From NCBI GenBank assembly GCA_041398785.1, contig JAWKUA010000011.1, forward strand, positions 1-64,000: DNA of 64,000 nt, written 5' to 3'. Source of the stretch: Planctomycetaceae bacterium. GTDB lineage: Bacteria; Planctomycetota; Planctomycetia; Planctomycetales; Planctomycetaceae. The position numbers and the translations under genes were made by a program. Of the stretch, positions 28,432 through 37,183 are shown in pieces. The number at the start of each line of letters is the position of its first letter. Position 1 is the stretch's first letter. The notes below the pieces were generated by a model, which was not told where the DNA came from, did not search any database, and worked only from the letters and a program-made list of their open reading frames with translations.

Positions 28432-30614
28432 ACAGCTCCGAACAGGAACTACTGCACCTGACAAATCTGATGCTGGAAGATCAGCTCTCCGCGGCGCAGG
28501 GACGCCGGCTTGCGGAACTGTTGAAGGCCAGCCCGGTAAACATGCGCCTCTACGTGGACCTTGTCGAACTGCATGGTCAGTTGATGTGGGATGCGGGACT
28601 GGCACCCGTGTTTGAACCGCACAGGCCGAAATCGTCCACCGGACGAAAAAAGGCACCAGCGCCGGAAGTTCAGCAGCGACGCAGGTGGTCCGGGCGAGCG
28701 ATCTCCGCCAGTGCCGCCGGAGCAGTTCTGGTTCTGATCGGACTCGCTTTTGCTTTCACGCAGTTTCCCGATCAGCCTCCGCAGTTCGTTCAGCCGGAAC
28801 CTGGCGGCGGCGACAATCGACCGGACGTGCCGGACCAGTCCGACGCACCACTCGTGGCGGACTCCAGGCTCGACAGCAGCGGCAGCGACAACAGCGGCGA
28901 CGTGGCAGCGATCAAGCCACTGCCGCTCAACAACCTGCCGGATCGTCCAGACGGCAACGGTGACGTCAGGACCGCGGATGCATCGGCTGCGTCCACGGAT
29001 CGCCCGTCGCCGTTTCAGGGTGAATTCTCGGACGAAGACGTTGTGGCATTCATTGACGCCCAGTTACAGAAAAGCTGGGACGACAACGGGCTGCAGCCTT
29101 CGCGCCGGGCCGACGACACGGAGTGGCTTCGTCGAGCCTACCTTTCTTTCGTCGGCCGCATTCCCACACTGGGCGAAACCGACAGATTCACGGCCGGTAC
29201 GGGTCCCGCGGATCGAGGCCGTCTGGTCCACGACCTCGCGGAAAGCGCCGCCCGGGCGGAGAACCTGGCAGAAATCTGGGCGAACCTGCTGGTTGGCAGA
29301 TCACCGCGAACGGAAGTCAATCGCGACGCGCTGCAGGATTTCCTGAAGGACGAGTTCGTCCATAACAGCCCGTGGATCGATACGGTCGGAAAGTTGATTT
29401 CTGCCGAAGGCCGCAACGACCGCAACGGCGCCACCAATTTCCTACTGGCGCATCTGAACAACGACGCGACACCCGCCACGGCGGTCACAGCCCGATTGTT
29501 TCTGGGTGAGCAACTGCAGTGCGTGCAGTGCCACGACCATCCCTTCGACAAGGGAATTTCGCAGAAGAGCTACTGGGCGCTGAATGCCTTCTTCAAGCAC
29601 ACTCATCGCGTCACACGAACGGAGACAGTCCCCGGCACCACAGACGGCAGCGACCCGCAGACTCGCCAGGTTGTCGAACTGCTGGACGACCGCGAAGGCG
29701 GCATGACGCACTATGAAACGCTGCGAGGCGAAGTACGGGCCGTGTTGCCGGAATTTGACAGTGTCGCGCTGACCGCCGATCAAAAGGTCAACCGTCGGCA
29801 GGAACTGGTGCGACTGCTGGCTGCCGATTCCGAAGCCCGCGTTGGTCGAGCGATGGTGAATCGCATGTGGGCTCACTTCTTCAGCTACGGATTCACTCGA
29901 CCGATTGATGACATTGGTCCGCACGTGCCGGTCAGCCATCCGGAACTTCTGGACGGGCTGACGTCCGCCTTTGTGGAATCCGGCTATGACGTGCGGCGGT
30001 TGATGACCTGGATCGCCATGTGCCGCGCATGGCAGCTTTCCAGCGAAGGAATCGCCGGCAACGTGCCTGACGATCCGGATAGCGGCGAGACTCCGATGTT
30101 CAGCCGGGTTTATGTGCGGCGGATGACTCCCGAACAGGTGTACCGATCGATTCGCGTCGCGATTCGCGCGGCCGCCGACGCATCGCCGCGGTCCATCACC
30201 ACGGAATCCGAAAGCGACGCGGAACATCGCCGGTATTGGGTCGCTCAATTCGTCCGTGACTACGAAACCGACGAAAACGACGAATCGGCCGAGTTCGACG
30301 GCACTGTGGCTCAGGCTCTGGTGATGATGAACGGCGAAGAGATTGAAAAGGCGATTCGGGAAGCATCTCTGCTGATCGTTTCCGGCGACAGCGGTACAAA
30401 CCGCCGAACGCGCGAGGCGTCGCCGATGGAAGCACTGAATCGTGTGTCGCTGGCACTGCTGACACGACCGCCGACGAACGATGAACAGCGAGCGTTTCGA
30501 GCACACCTGCGCGACATGTCAGGTTCGGTGCCGGCCGGCGAAGCTCTGCCTCTGGCTGTCGAAGACATGCTGTGGGCGTATCTGAACAGCAGTGAGTTCA
30601 TGCTGGTTCATTAG
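28428..30614 (+). CDS. Anti-sigma-like membrane N-terminus fused to DUF1549/DUF1553
   Basis: 728 residues from a GTG overlapping the sigma stop; GGAG lies about 8 bases upstream. Residues 1-50 (LTNLMLEDQLSAAQGRRLAEL, then NMRLYVDLVELHGQLMW) match the cytoplasmic start of planctomycete FecR/anti-sigma proteins. One membrane helix follows at about 90-110, then a Pro/Asp/Ser-rich linker to about 200. DUF1549 has CVQCHDHPF, and DUF1553 has NRMWAHFFSYGFTRPIDDIG. The C-terminal half is closely similar to the gene at 24744. The arrangement puts a periplasmic DUF1549/1553 sensor or effector on an anti-sigma anchor. A typical zinc-binding HxxxCxxC is not present. Confidence 0.85.
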   Translation: MNSSEQELLHLTNLMLEDQLSAAQGRRLAELLKASPVNMRLYVDLVELHGQLMWDAGLAPVFEPHRPKSSTGRKKAPAPEVQQRRRWSGRAISASAAGAVLVLIGLAFAFTQFPDQPPQFVQPEPGGGDNRPDVPDQSDAPLVADSRLDSSGSDNSGDVAAIKPLPLNNLPDRPDGNGDVRTADASAASTDRPSPFQGEFSDEDVVAFIDAQLQKSWDDNGLQPSRRADDTEWLRRAYLSFVGRIPTLGETDRFTAGTGPADRGRLVHDLAESAARAENLAEIWANLLVGRSPRTEVNRDALQDFLKDEFVHNSPWIDTVGKLISAEGRNDRNGATNFLLAHLNNDATPATAVTARLFLGEQLQCVQCHDHPFDKGISQKSYWALNAFFKHTHRVTRTETVPGTTDGSDPQTRQVVELLDDREGGMTHYETLRGEVRAVLPEFDSVALTADQKVNRRQELVRLLAADSEARVGRAMVNRMWAHFFSYGFTRPIDDIGPHVPVSHPELLDGLTSAFVESGYDVRRLMTWIAMCRAWQLSSEGIAGNVPDDPDSGETPMFSRVYVRRMTPEQVYRSIRVAIRAAADASPRSITTESESDAEHRRYWVAQFVRDYETDENDESAEFDGTVAQALVMMNGEEIEKAIREASLLIVSGDSGTNRRTREASPMEALNRVSLALLTRPPTNDEQRAFRAHLRDMSGSVPAGEALPLAVEDMLWAYLNSSEFMLVH

Positions 30615-30620
30615 TCCGTT

Positions 30621-30658
30621 GACGGTCTCGCCGTGACGAGGTGGCGACGTCGACCGTC
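30621..30658. terminator. Possible bidirectional hairpin between convergent genes
   Basis: GACGGT (30621-30626) pairs with ACCGTC (30653-30658), and TCGCC (30628-30632) with GGCGA (30643-30647) inside it. It lies exactly between the converging DUF1549 fusion and hemW genes. No T-run follows, so it is at best an imperfect terminator. Confidence 0.3.
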
Positions 30659-30667
30659 GCTTCAGCG

Positions 30668-31849
30668 TCACAGGAAGTCCACAACGACGCTGTCGGCCAG
30701 AAACCGTCCTTCGTCCGTCAGGTGCAGTCGGTTGTCGGTGATCGCCAGTTGTCCGGTGTCCAGATTGCGGCGAAGCGCATCTCCCGCCAGGTCTTCCACC
30801 GTGCGGCCGAAGCGTTGTTCGAAGGAATCCAGATCGAAGCCGTCGACCAGTCGAAGCCCCAGCATGATGGCTTCCCGGGCACGTTGTTCGTCGGTGAGTT
30901 CCTCGAAGTGCTGCAGACAGAGTTCGCTGCGATTCCAGCTTTCAATCCAGGCCGCGACGTTGCGGCGATTCGTGCTGCGGACGCCGTTGACATACCGAGC
31001 CGCTCCCGGACCGAACGCAAAGTACTCCCGTGCGTCCCAGTAGACCTGATTGTGACGACAGCGAAATCCCGGTGCGGCGAAATTTGAGATCTCATAGTGC
31101 TCGAACCCCGCGGCAGCCAGTTGCCGAATCCCGGCGGCGTACATTTCGCGTTCGATTTCATCGGGCAGCGCCACCAGGCGGCCCTGTCGGCGACGGCGAG
31201 TAAAATCGGTGCCCGTTTCGAATGTCAGGCCGTACGTCGAAATATGTCGCACGGGAAGCAATGTTGCCTGCCGCAGCGTTGCGGACCACGAAGAAACGGT
31301 CTGGCTGGGAACTCCGAAAATCAGATCGACCGATACGTTGTCGATGAACTCGGCACTGCGCTGAATGCACTCCACGGCTTCTTCGGCCGTGTGTCTGCGT
31401 TCCAGAATCTTCAGCACCTCATTGTCGAAACTCTGAACTCCCAGGCTCAGCCGATTGATCCCGTGACGGACCAGCACGTCCAGCCGTTCGTCGTCCAGGC
31501 CGTCCGGATTGGCCTCAATCGAAAACTCACCACCGGCGTTCAGCGGGAAGTGAGTGCGAACCTGCCCCAGCAACTGATCAAGCTGTTCCGGATTCAGGTG
31601 AGTGGGGGTCCCGCCGCCGATAAAGATTGACTCAACCGACCAGGCGCGCGTCGCGGTGGCCAATTCGTTGGCGATCGCCGTCAGGAACGCCGGAATCAGT
31701 TCATCGCGGCTGGCAACCAGTGTGAAGTCGCAGTAGCCGCATCGATGCAGGCAGAACGGCACATGCACATAAACGGCTGTCGGCGGTTGCGGAGAATCGA
31801 CAGGTGCAGCGCAGGCTTTCACTGCGTCGATTCGCGGCACTTTCGGCAT
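30668..31849 (-). CDS. hemW: Radical SAM protein HemW (haem chaperone)
   Basis: 393 residues. The radical SAM cluster motif CLHRCGYC uses Cys33, Cys37 and Cys40. Other motifs: IFIGGGTPTHL, IEANPDG, RLSLGVQSFD and the HemW signature HNQVYW. It is the chaperone lineage rather than a true coproporphyrinogen oxidase, based on the HNxxYW motif and the length. Its ATG lies 2 bases after the stop of the RCK gene, with AGGA inside that gene's end, so the two are translationally coupled. Confidence 0.92.
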   Translation of the reverse strand: MPKVPRIDAVKACAAPVDSPQPPTAVYVHVPFCLHRCGYCDFTLVASRDELIPAFLTAIANELATATRAWSVESIFIGGGTPTHLNPEQLDQLLGQVRTHFPLNAGGEFSIEANPDGLDDERLDVLVRHGINRLSLGVQSFDNEVLKILERRHTAEEAVECIQRSAEFIDNVSVDLIFGVPSQTVSSWSATLRQATLLPVRHISTYGLTFETGTDFTRRRRQGRLVALPDEIEREMYAAGIRQLAAAGFEHYEISNFAAPGFRCRHNQVYWDAREYFAFGPGAARYVNGVRSTNRRNVAAWIESWNRSELCLQHFEELTDEQRAREAIMLGLRLVDGFDLDSFEQRFGRTVEDLAGDALRRNLDTGQLAITDNRLHLTDEGRFLADSVVVDFL

Positions 31850-31851
31850 GA

Positions 31852-32559
31852 CTATTCCTGCGGCAGCCGCGACAGTGACTCTTCCGAGCCAGCCAGCAGC
31901 AGCACGTCGGCGGCTTCAATTCTGTCATTGGGTCCGGGGACGCTGATCATGCGAGTGCCGCGGGAAGAATCCGCTGCGTCAGGCGACTGAGAAAGAATTT
32001 CGCGGCGGACAGCGATCAGGTTGACAGAGAACTTTGAGCGAAGATCAATTTCCCGAACGGTCCGGCCCACGAATTTCGACGGAGCCTTCAGTTCCAGAAT
32101 CGTAAATCCGTCGGCAAGCTGGATGTAGTCGTCGATGCGCGGGTGAGCCAGGCGGCGTCCCAGCATGTCGCCGGCATCCTGTTCCGGCTGGACAACTTCG
32201 TCGGCACCGATCTGGCGAAAGATCTCCGCATGGAATTTTGTCTGAGCCCGGCAGATGACTCGCGGCACCTGCAGATTCTTTTTGCAGATCACAGTGGTCA
32301 GCAGCGCGGCTTCGAAGTTTTCGCCAATGGACACAACACAACAGTCGACGCGTTCGACTTCCTGGCTGCGCAGGGCCGCTTCGTCGGTGGAATCCAGCCG
32401 GACGGCGATCGCCACTTCGTCGCTGATTTCGTTGACCAGCGGCTCATCGTTGTCGATCGCAATGACCTCCGCACCGTGCATGGAAAGCCGGCGCGCGAGC
32501 GCCATGCCAAACCGGCCAAGTCCGATGACGGCGATCCGCTGAACTGTGGAAGTGATCAT
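31852..32559 (-). CDS. TrkA/KtrA-type RCK regulator of potassium transport
   Basis: 235 residues. The N-terminal RCK_N Rossmann fold carries IAVIGLGRFGMALARRL, followed by an acidic AIDNDE at the second strand that binds NAD or ADP. The C-terminal RCK_C begins with DGFTILELKAPSKFVGRTVREIDLR. These proteins gate Trk/Ktr channels. No TrkH/KtrB membrane subunit is in the window. It is co-transcribed with hemW, an unusual neighbour for this role. Confidence 0.9.
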   Translation of the reverse strand: MITSTVQRIAVIGLGRFGMALARRLSMHGAEVIAIDNDEPLVNEISDEVAIAVRLDSTDEAALRSQEVERVDCCVVSIGENFEAALLTTVICKKNLQVPRVICRAQTKFHAEIFRQIGADEVVQPEQDAGDMLGRRLAHPRIDDYIQLADGFTILELKAPSKFVGRTVREIDLRSKFSVNLIAVRREILSQSPDAADSSRGTRMISVPGPNDRIEAADVLLLAGSEESLSRLPQE

Positions 32560-32589
32560 TTCTGTTCGTTGCCTTCGGTATTCACCGGA

Positions 32590-33627
32590 CTACACGGCGG
32601 ATGTCGTGACGGACTGCGTCCATTCCACCAGGTCGTTGAGTTTCGATTCGGCGATGCCGTCGCTGAGCACCGTTGCGGCTGCTCTGACCGCGTCCTGCAG
32701 CGTATCGGCTTTCTCCGCGGCCAGCAGCGCGGCGGCGGTGTTGGCGATCACGATGTTCGCGGCCGGTGAATCTTCACCGCGAAGAACCGATCGAATTGTC
32801 GCCGCGCTTTGCTCCACGGACTTCACTCGCAGGGACAATACGTCGCAGCTCGGCAGTCCGAAATCTTCCGGATGCCATGCAAACCGATCCACGGCACCGG
32901 AGCGCACTTCAAAGACGGTTGTCGGGCCCCACAGGCAGACTTCGTCCAGTTGATCGTTGCCGCAGACAACAAACGCCTTCCGGCAGCCAAGCACGCTGAG
33001 CGCGCCGGCCAGCAGCCGCGCGCGTTCGTTGGTGCTGGCTCCCAGCAACTGATGCTGAGCTCCCGCGGGATTGGTCAGCGGTCCCAGCAGGTTAAAGATT
33101 GTGGGAATTCCCAGAGTTCGGCGGATCGGTGCGGCGTTCTTCATGGCTCCGTGCAGCAGCGGAGCGAAGCAGAAGGCGATGCCGATCTCGTCCAGACACC
33201 GCGCCGCCTGCTCGGCGGAAAGCTGAATGTTGACTCCCAGCGCTTCCAGAACATCGGCGGAACCGCTGCTGCTGCTGACGCTTCGATTTCCGTGCTTGGC
33301 CACGTTGACACCGCACGACGCGGCGACCAGCGCCGTCGCGGTGCTGATGTTGAACGTATGCAGCCGGTCGCCGCCGGTGCCGCAGGTATCCAGCAGCGGA
33401 CGTCGCCGAGTCGCGATCCGGGCGACGCGGTCGCGCATCGCCTGAGCGGCACCCACCAGTTCCACCGCCGACGGCCCCTTGCACGCCATGGCCGTCAGCC
33501 AGGCGGACACCGTGACATCGCTGCAGCCGCCGTCCATGATGGCTCCAATGCATTCGCGGACTGTCTCCGACGACAAATGCTGCTTTTGTGTCAGTTGCTC
33601 CAGTGCGGGAGTCAGAATCGGATGCAT
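32590..33627 (-). CDS. trpD: Anthranilate phosphoribosyltransferase
   Basis: 345 residues, normal length. Second step of tryptophan synthesis: PRPP plus anthranilate gives phosphoribosylanthranilate. Motifs: DTCGTGGD (PRPP loop), KHGNRSVSSSSGSADVLEALGV and NLLGPLTNPA. No other trp genes are adjacent. It ends 31 bases before the RCK gene, same strand, so a trpD-RCK-hemW operon is possible. Confidence 0.95.
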   Translation of the reverse strand: MHPILTPALEQLTQKQHLSSETVRECIGAIMDGGCSDVTVSAWLTAMACKGPSAVELVGAAQAMRDRVARIATRRRPLLDTCGTGGDRLHTFNISTATALVAASCGVNVAKHGNRSVSSSSGSADVLEALGVNIQLSAEQAARCLDEIGIAFCFAPLLHGAMKNAAPIRRTLGIPTIFNLLGPLTNPAGAQHQLLGASTNERARLLAGALSVLGCRKAFVVCGNDQLDEVCLWGPTTVFEVRSGAVDRFAWHPEDFGLPSCDVLSLRVKSVEQSAATIRSVLRGEDSPAANIVIANTAAALLAAEKADTLQDAVRAAATVLSDGIAESKLNDLVEWTQSVTTSAV

Positions 33628-33800
33628 GTCAGTGACCGTGATTTCGAACAGCCTGCAGTCGTCGGGAAGCTGCGTATCGTGCTGACGCAGGTCGGAAAGA
33701 GCAACCGTGAACCATCCGCCGGCTGAAGCTGGACGGTGGCGGCGTCAAATGTGAGACAAGGTGAGATTCGGACCGCGGCGGCTGGAAAGAAGAGGCTTCG

Positions 33801-34727
33801 TCATTCCGAACGGACGGCCGCCAGATCAGCGATCATATCGTTAGTCGCCGCCAGAACCGCTTCACGCCATTCCGACGCCGGAAACCGATCCGAATATCGC
33901 GGACTTCGAAATGCAAAATTGATCGCTCTGGAACTGTTGATGAGTGCTCCCTGGCCATCGGCATCAAACGCAGCGGCGACATCAGACGCTGAACCGCCCT
34001 GACTTCCGTAACCGGGAACAAGCAGCAGCGTGTTCGGCATTCGAAGTCGCAGTGCTGACAATTCCTCCGGCCAGGTCGCTCCCACAACGGCTCCCACCGG
34101 ACCGTAGCTGTCGTCTCCGCGGTAGGACTCGTTCAGCGCCTGGACGACGTCGGCGACAGCTTCGAAAAGCTTTTGATCCTGCGTCACACGATCCTGAAAC
34201 GCGGCGGATTGCGGGTTGCTGGTGCGAACCAGCACATACAGTCCGGCGGAACGGTCGACGGCACATTCAATAAACGGCTGCAGCGTGTCCGGTCCCAGAT
34301 AAGGACTGACGGTCAGCGCGTCAGCGGGAAACGCGGCGGCGCCAGCATCACTGCCGGCCAGCCAGGCGTCGGCGTAGGCGGTCGCCGTGGAACCGATGTC
34401 GCCCCGCTTGGCGTCGGCGATCACAATCAGATTCTTCGAACGAGCGTGGCTCATCACGTCATGCAATGCCGCCATCCCCGGCGGGCCGAGCTGTTCGAAG
34501 AACGCGACCTGCGGCTTCACGGCCGGCACCAGTGGAGCCACAATGTCGATGATTTCGCGGCAAAACTGACCGAACCCGTCGGCACGCTGAGCCAGCGTCG
34601 CGGTCAGCCCTCCCAGTGGCTTGGTGATTTCATCCGGCAACTGATCCCAGCGAGGATCCAGGCCCACCAGGGCGGCCGTTTTGGTTTCACGGATTCTGGC
34701 GGCCAGGCGCGATGAGTAACTTGTCAT
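33801..34727 (-). CDS. pyrF: Orotidine 5'-phosphate decarboxylase (type 2)
   Basis: 308 residues. Last step of de novo UMP synthesis. VGLDPRWDQLP at the N-terminus and the catalytic DAKRGDIGSTA (Asp105, Lys107, Asp110) are intact. The length and the KPQVAFFEQ context fit the longer type 2 family. Divergent to dapF with a 99-bp intergenic region that must hold both promoters. Confidence 0.95.
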   Translation of the reverse strand: MTSYSSRLAARIRETKTAALVGLDPRWDQLPDEITKPLGGLTATLAQRADGFGQFCREIIDIVAPLVPAVKPQVAFFEQLGPPGMAALHDVMSHARSKNLIVIADAKRGDIGSTATAYADAWLAGSDAGAAAFPADALTVSPYLGPDTLQPFIECAVDRSAGLYVLVRTSNPQSAAFQDRVTQDQKLFEAVADVVQALNESYRGDDSYGPVGAVVGATWPEELSALRLRMPNTLLLVPGYGSQGGSASDVAAAFDADGQGALINSSRAINFAFRSPRYSDRFPASEWREAVLAATNDMIADLAAVRSE

Positions 34728-34826
34728 GGCTGAAGCGGCGGTTTCTGCAGTCGTCGTCAGTGTTAATTGAACGCGAACTGTAGCGGAATCCCGCCGCAGA
34801 AAAATTCACGACCACGGAACCATGCA

Positions 34827-35675
34827 ATGCCCGGACTGTCGTTCATCAAAATGCACGGAGCCGGAAACGACTACGTGTTCATTGACGGATTCGAACAGCA
34901 ACTGCCGTCCGATCCGGCTGCCCTGGCGCGTCGAGTCAGCGACCGCCATACCGGCATCGGATCTGACGGGCTGGTTTTTCTGGTGCCTCCGAACGCGGCT
35001 GGCGATGTCCCGCCGTGCGATGTCGAAATGAAGATGTGGAACTCCGACGGCAGTGCCGGTGCGATGTGCGGTAACGCCGCGCGGTGCGTGGCGATGTGGA
35101 TGCAGCACCAGCGACGCTGCGGCGCTTGCTGCCGAATCCTGATGGGCGACCGTCTGCTGACCGCGACGATTCTGCAGTCGCTGTCACCCGGCCGCGCGGC
35201 TCTGGTGCGCGTGGATGTCGGTCGGCCGGAGTTCCCGGCGAGCCGTGAGGAAATCGAATTCCCGGACTTACTTTTTCCCGACGGAACTATGGTGAAGGCC
35301 ACGATCGTATCGCTGGGAAATCCCCATGCGGTCGTGTTTGTCGACAGGCTGACCGATGCACTCATTTCCGGAATCGGGCCTGCCCTGGAGCAGCACTCTC
35401 GTTTTCCCGATCGCACCAACGTGGAATTCGTCCAGCGCCGCGCGGACGGTTCTCTGGCGGTGCGAGTCTGGGAGCGCGGCAGCGGGGAAACTCGAGCCTG
35501 CGGTTCCGGTGCCTGCGCGGCGGCCATTGTTCACATGCTGTCGACGGGCCAAGAAAAGTGTACACCTGTTCTGGTTCACCTTCCGGGCGGAATTCTGACG
35601 GTAGCGTGGGACGGTTCACGTGACGTGTACCTGACAGGCCCGGCTGAGCTGAGTTTTACAGGGACACTTCGCTAA
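34827..35675 (+). CDS. dapF: Diaminopimelate epimerase
   Basis: 282 residues from the ATG at 34827 (MPGLSFIKMHGAGNDY). An ATG five bases earlier is out of frame, and the one at 34767 adds a non-conserved leader. Catalytic Cys residues are in AMCGNAARC and ETRACGSGACAA. Converts LL- to meso-diaminopimelate for lysine and peptidoglycan. Its presence agrees with planctomycetes that make peptidoglycan. The stretch QHQRRCGACC adds extra Cys residues near the first active-site loop. Confidence 0.94.
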   Translation: MPGLSFIKMHGAGNDYVFIDGFEQQLPSDPAALARRVSDRHTGIGSDGLVFLVPPNAAGDVPPCDVEMKMWNSDGSAGAMCGNAARCVAMWMQHQRRCGACCRILMGDRLLTATILQSLSPGRAALVRVDVGRPEFPASREEIEFPDLLFPDGTMVKATIVSLGNPHAVVFVDRLTDALISGIGPALEQHSRFPDRTNVEFVQRRADGSLAVRVWERGSGETRACGSGACAAAIVHMLSTGQEKCTPVLVHLPGGILTVAWDGSRDVYLTGPAELSFTGTLR

Positions 35676-35818
35676 ACGGACCGCCGCCGTTCCGGTCTGC
35701 GCGATAGGTTATTGGCAGATCATCGTCTGAAACTTAGAACAGGCGTCCAGCGTCGTTCGAAGCGGGCACGGGCGAAATCTCCAATTCCGGCAAACGACGC
35801 TTTTCCTTCCGGTACGCA

Positions 35819-37003
35819 ATGACGTTTGATTTCCAAAAATGCGGGGGGTTTCGTTTCGCGGCGGTGCTGCTGTTTTCCGGAATCGTTGCGTCGACGGCGG
35901 CGGCTCAGTCGGACTCCACAAATGACAACACGGTCGGCGACGAAGTCGTGCTGCGGTTGATTGCGAACCTGGACGCCGACAGCTTTCGACTCCGCCAGCA
36001 GGCAACGCGGGATCTTGTCGAGATCGGCGAACCGGCTGCGGAGCCTCTTCGGCAACTCCGGCAAACGGGTTCACCGGAACAAAGGCTGCGAGCCGAATTC
36101 GTGTTGGCTCAGATTCAGAACCATTCCTTTTCCGTCCTGCTGGCGGAACTGCAGGCGTCGCCGTCGGCTGGTCTGGCATCGCGGCTGCCGTGCTGGGACA
36201 GATTTTCGGAACTGGCCGGCAGCGATCCGCGGGCCGTTGCATTTTTCATTTCACTGTTGGCGGCGGAACCACAGTTGTTCACCGCTTGCCAGAAGAATCG
36301 CGCGTCGGTTCCGGCGCTGCTTCGCGCGCGAGTCTCCGAGCTTCAGGAATCGCTGGCTCCCGGACCACTCACCGACAGCGACGCGTCGGCGGAATCGATC
36401 GCTGCCGTGCTGCTGATTTCCGGCGACCGGACGGTACGACTTCCCGGAGCCACGTCAACCACGGTCAGCATGCTGGCGTTGTCCGATGTGCTGAAATCGA
36501 AGCTTTCGCCGGCCGACGCCGAAGCAGAGTTGTACCGCCGTCTGGCGGGAGCGTGGGTGCTGCGAGAAGGCATCGCCCCACAGCGTCCACTGCTGTTGGC
36601 TCAGACATACCGCCTGCCGGAAGGCCCGCCGCTGGCACGTCGCGTGTTGAAGACCGCATTGCGGGGAACGAACGGCTGGTACGCGATGACGCTGCTGGCT
36701 CAGCAGGGTTCGCGTGATGACCTGCCTCTGCTGGAATCGCTGTTCGACAACCACCAGATTTTGTTTGCCGCGACGCAGAATCCGGATGAAGACGCCTATC
36801 GCGTCGAAATCGGCGACGTGGCTCTGGCGACTTCGCTGGTTCTGCGGGGCGAAGATCCCCGGCGATTTGGATTCCCCGACGTGACTCCGCAGCGCCCGTA
36901 TTCGATGGCATTGGATTCCACAGGCTTCGCGACAGAAGCCGCTCGATCAGCCGCCGTGGAAAAATACCGCGAACGCTTTTCTGATTCTGTCCCGCAGAAG
37001 TAG
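35819..37003 (+). CDS. Exported HEAT-like protein of unknown function
   Basis: 394 residues. A signal peptide covers about 1-29 (FAAVLLFSGIVASTAAAQS). Residues 40-100 contain a HEAT-like pair of helices (RLRQQATRDLVEIGEPAAEPL), then helical repeats to the end. No catalytic motif is seen. Proteins of this type, with an exported degenerate HEAT scaffold, are common in planctomycetes and uncharacterised. It stands alone between dapF and the kinase gene. Confidence 0.7.
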   Translation: MTFDFQKCGGFRFAAVLLFSGIVASTAAAQSDSTNDNTVGDEVVLRLIANLDADSFRLRQQATRDLVEIGEPAAEPLRQLRQTGSPEQRLRAEFVLAQIQNHSFSVLLAELQASPSAGLASRLPCWDRFSELAGSDPRAVAFFISLLAAEPQLFTACQKNRASVPALLRARVSELQESLAPGPLTDSDASAESIAAVLLISGDRTVRLPGATSTTVSMLALSDVLKSKLSPADAEAELYRRLAGAWVLREGIAPQRPLLLAQTYRLPEGPPLARRVLKTALRGTNGWYAMTLLAQQGSRDDLPLLESLFDNHQILFAATQNPDEDAYRVEIGDVALATSLVLRGEDPRRFGFPDVTPQRPYSMALDSTGFATEAARSAAVEKYRERFSDSVPQK

Positions 37004-37183
37004 GTTCCGGCGTCCCGACGAAACCTGCGGCCGCCACGACGCCTGCTGTCGCCGTGGCCCCGTCTGCGACGCCCCCCGCTCGGTTCGAAAGTGCTTCGCA
37101 CCAACCTCGGCGCGAGGTTGAGCCGGCGGCGGGTCACGGCTAATGTGCCTGTCAGGAGTCTTCGCCGAACCGTCAGACCGACA

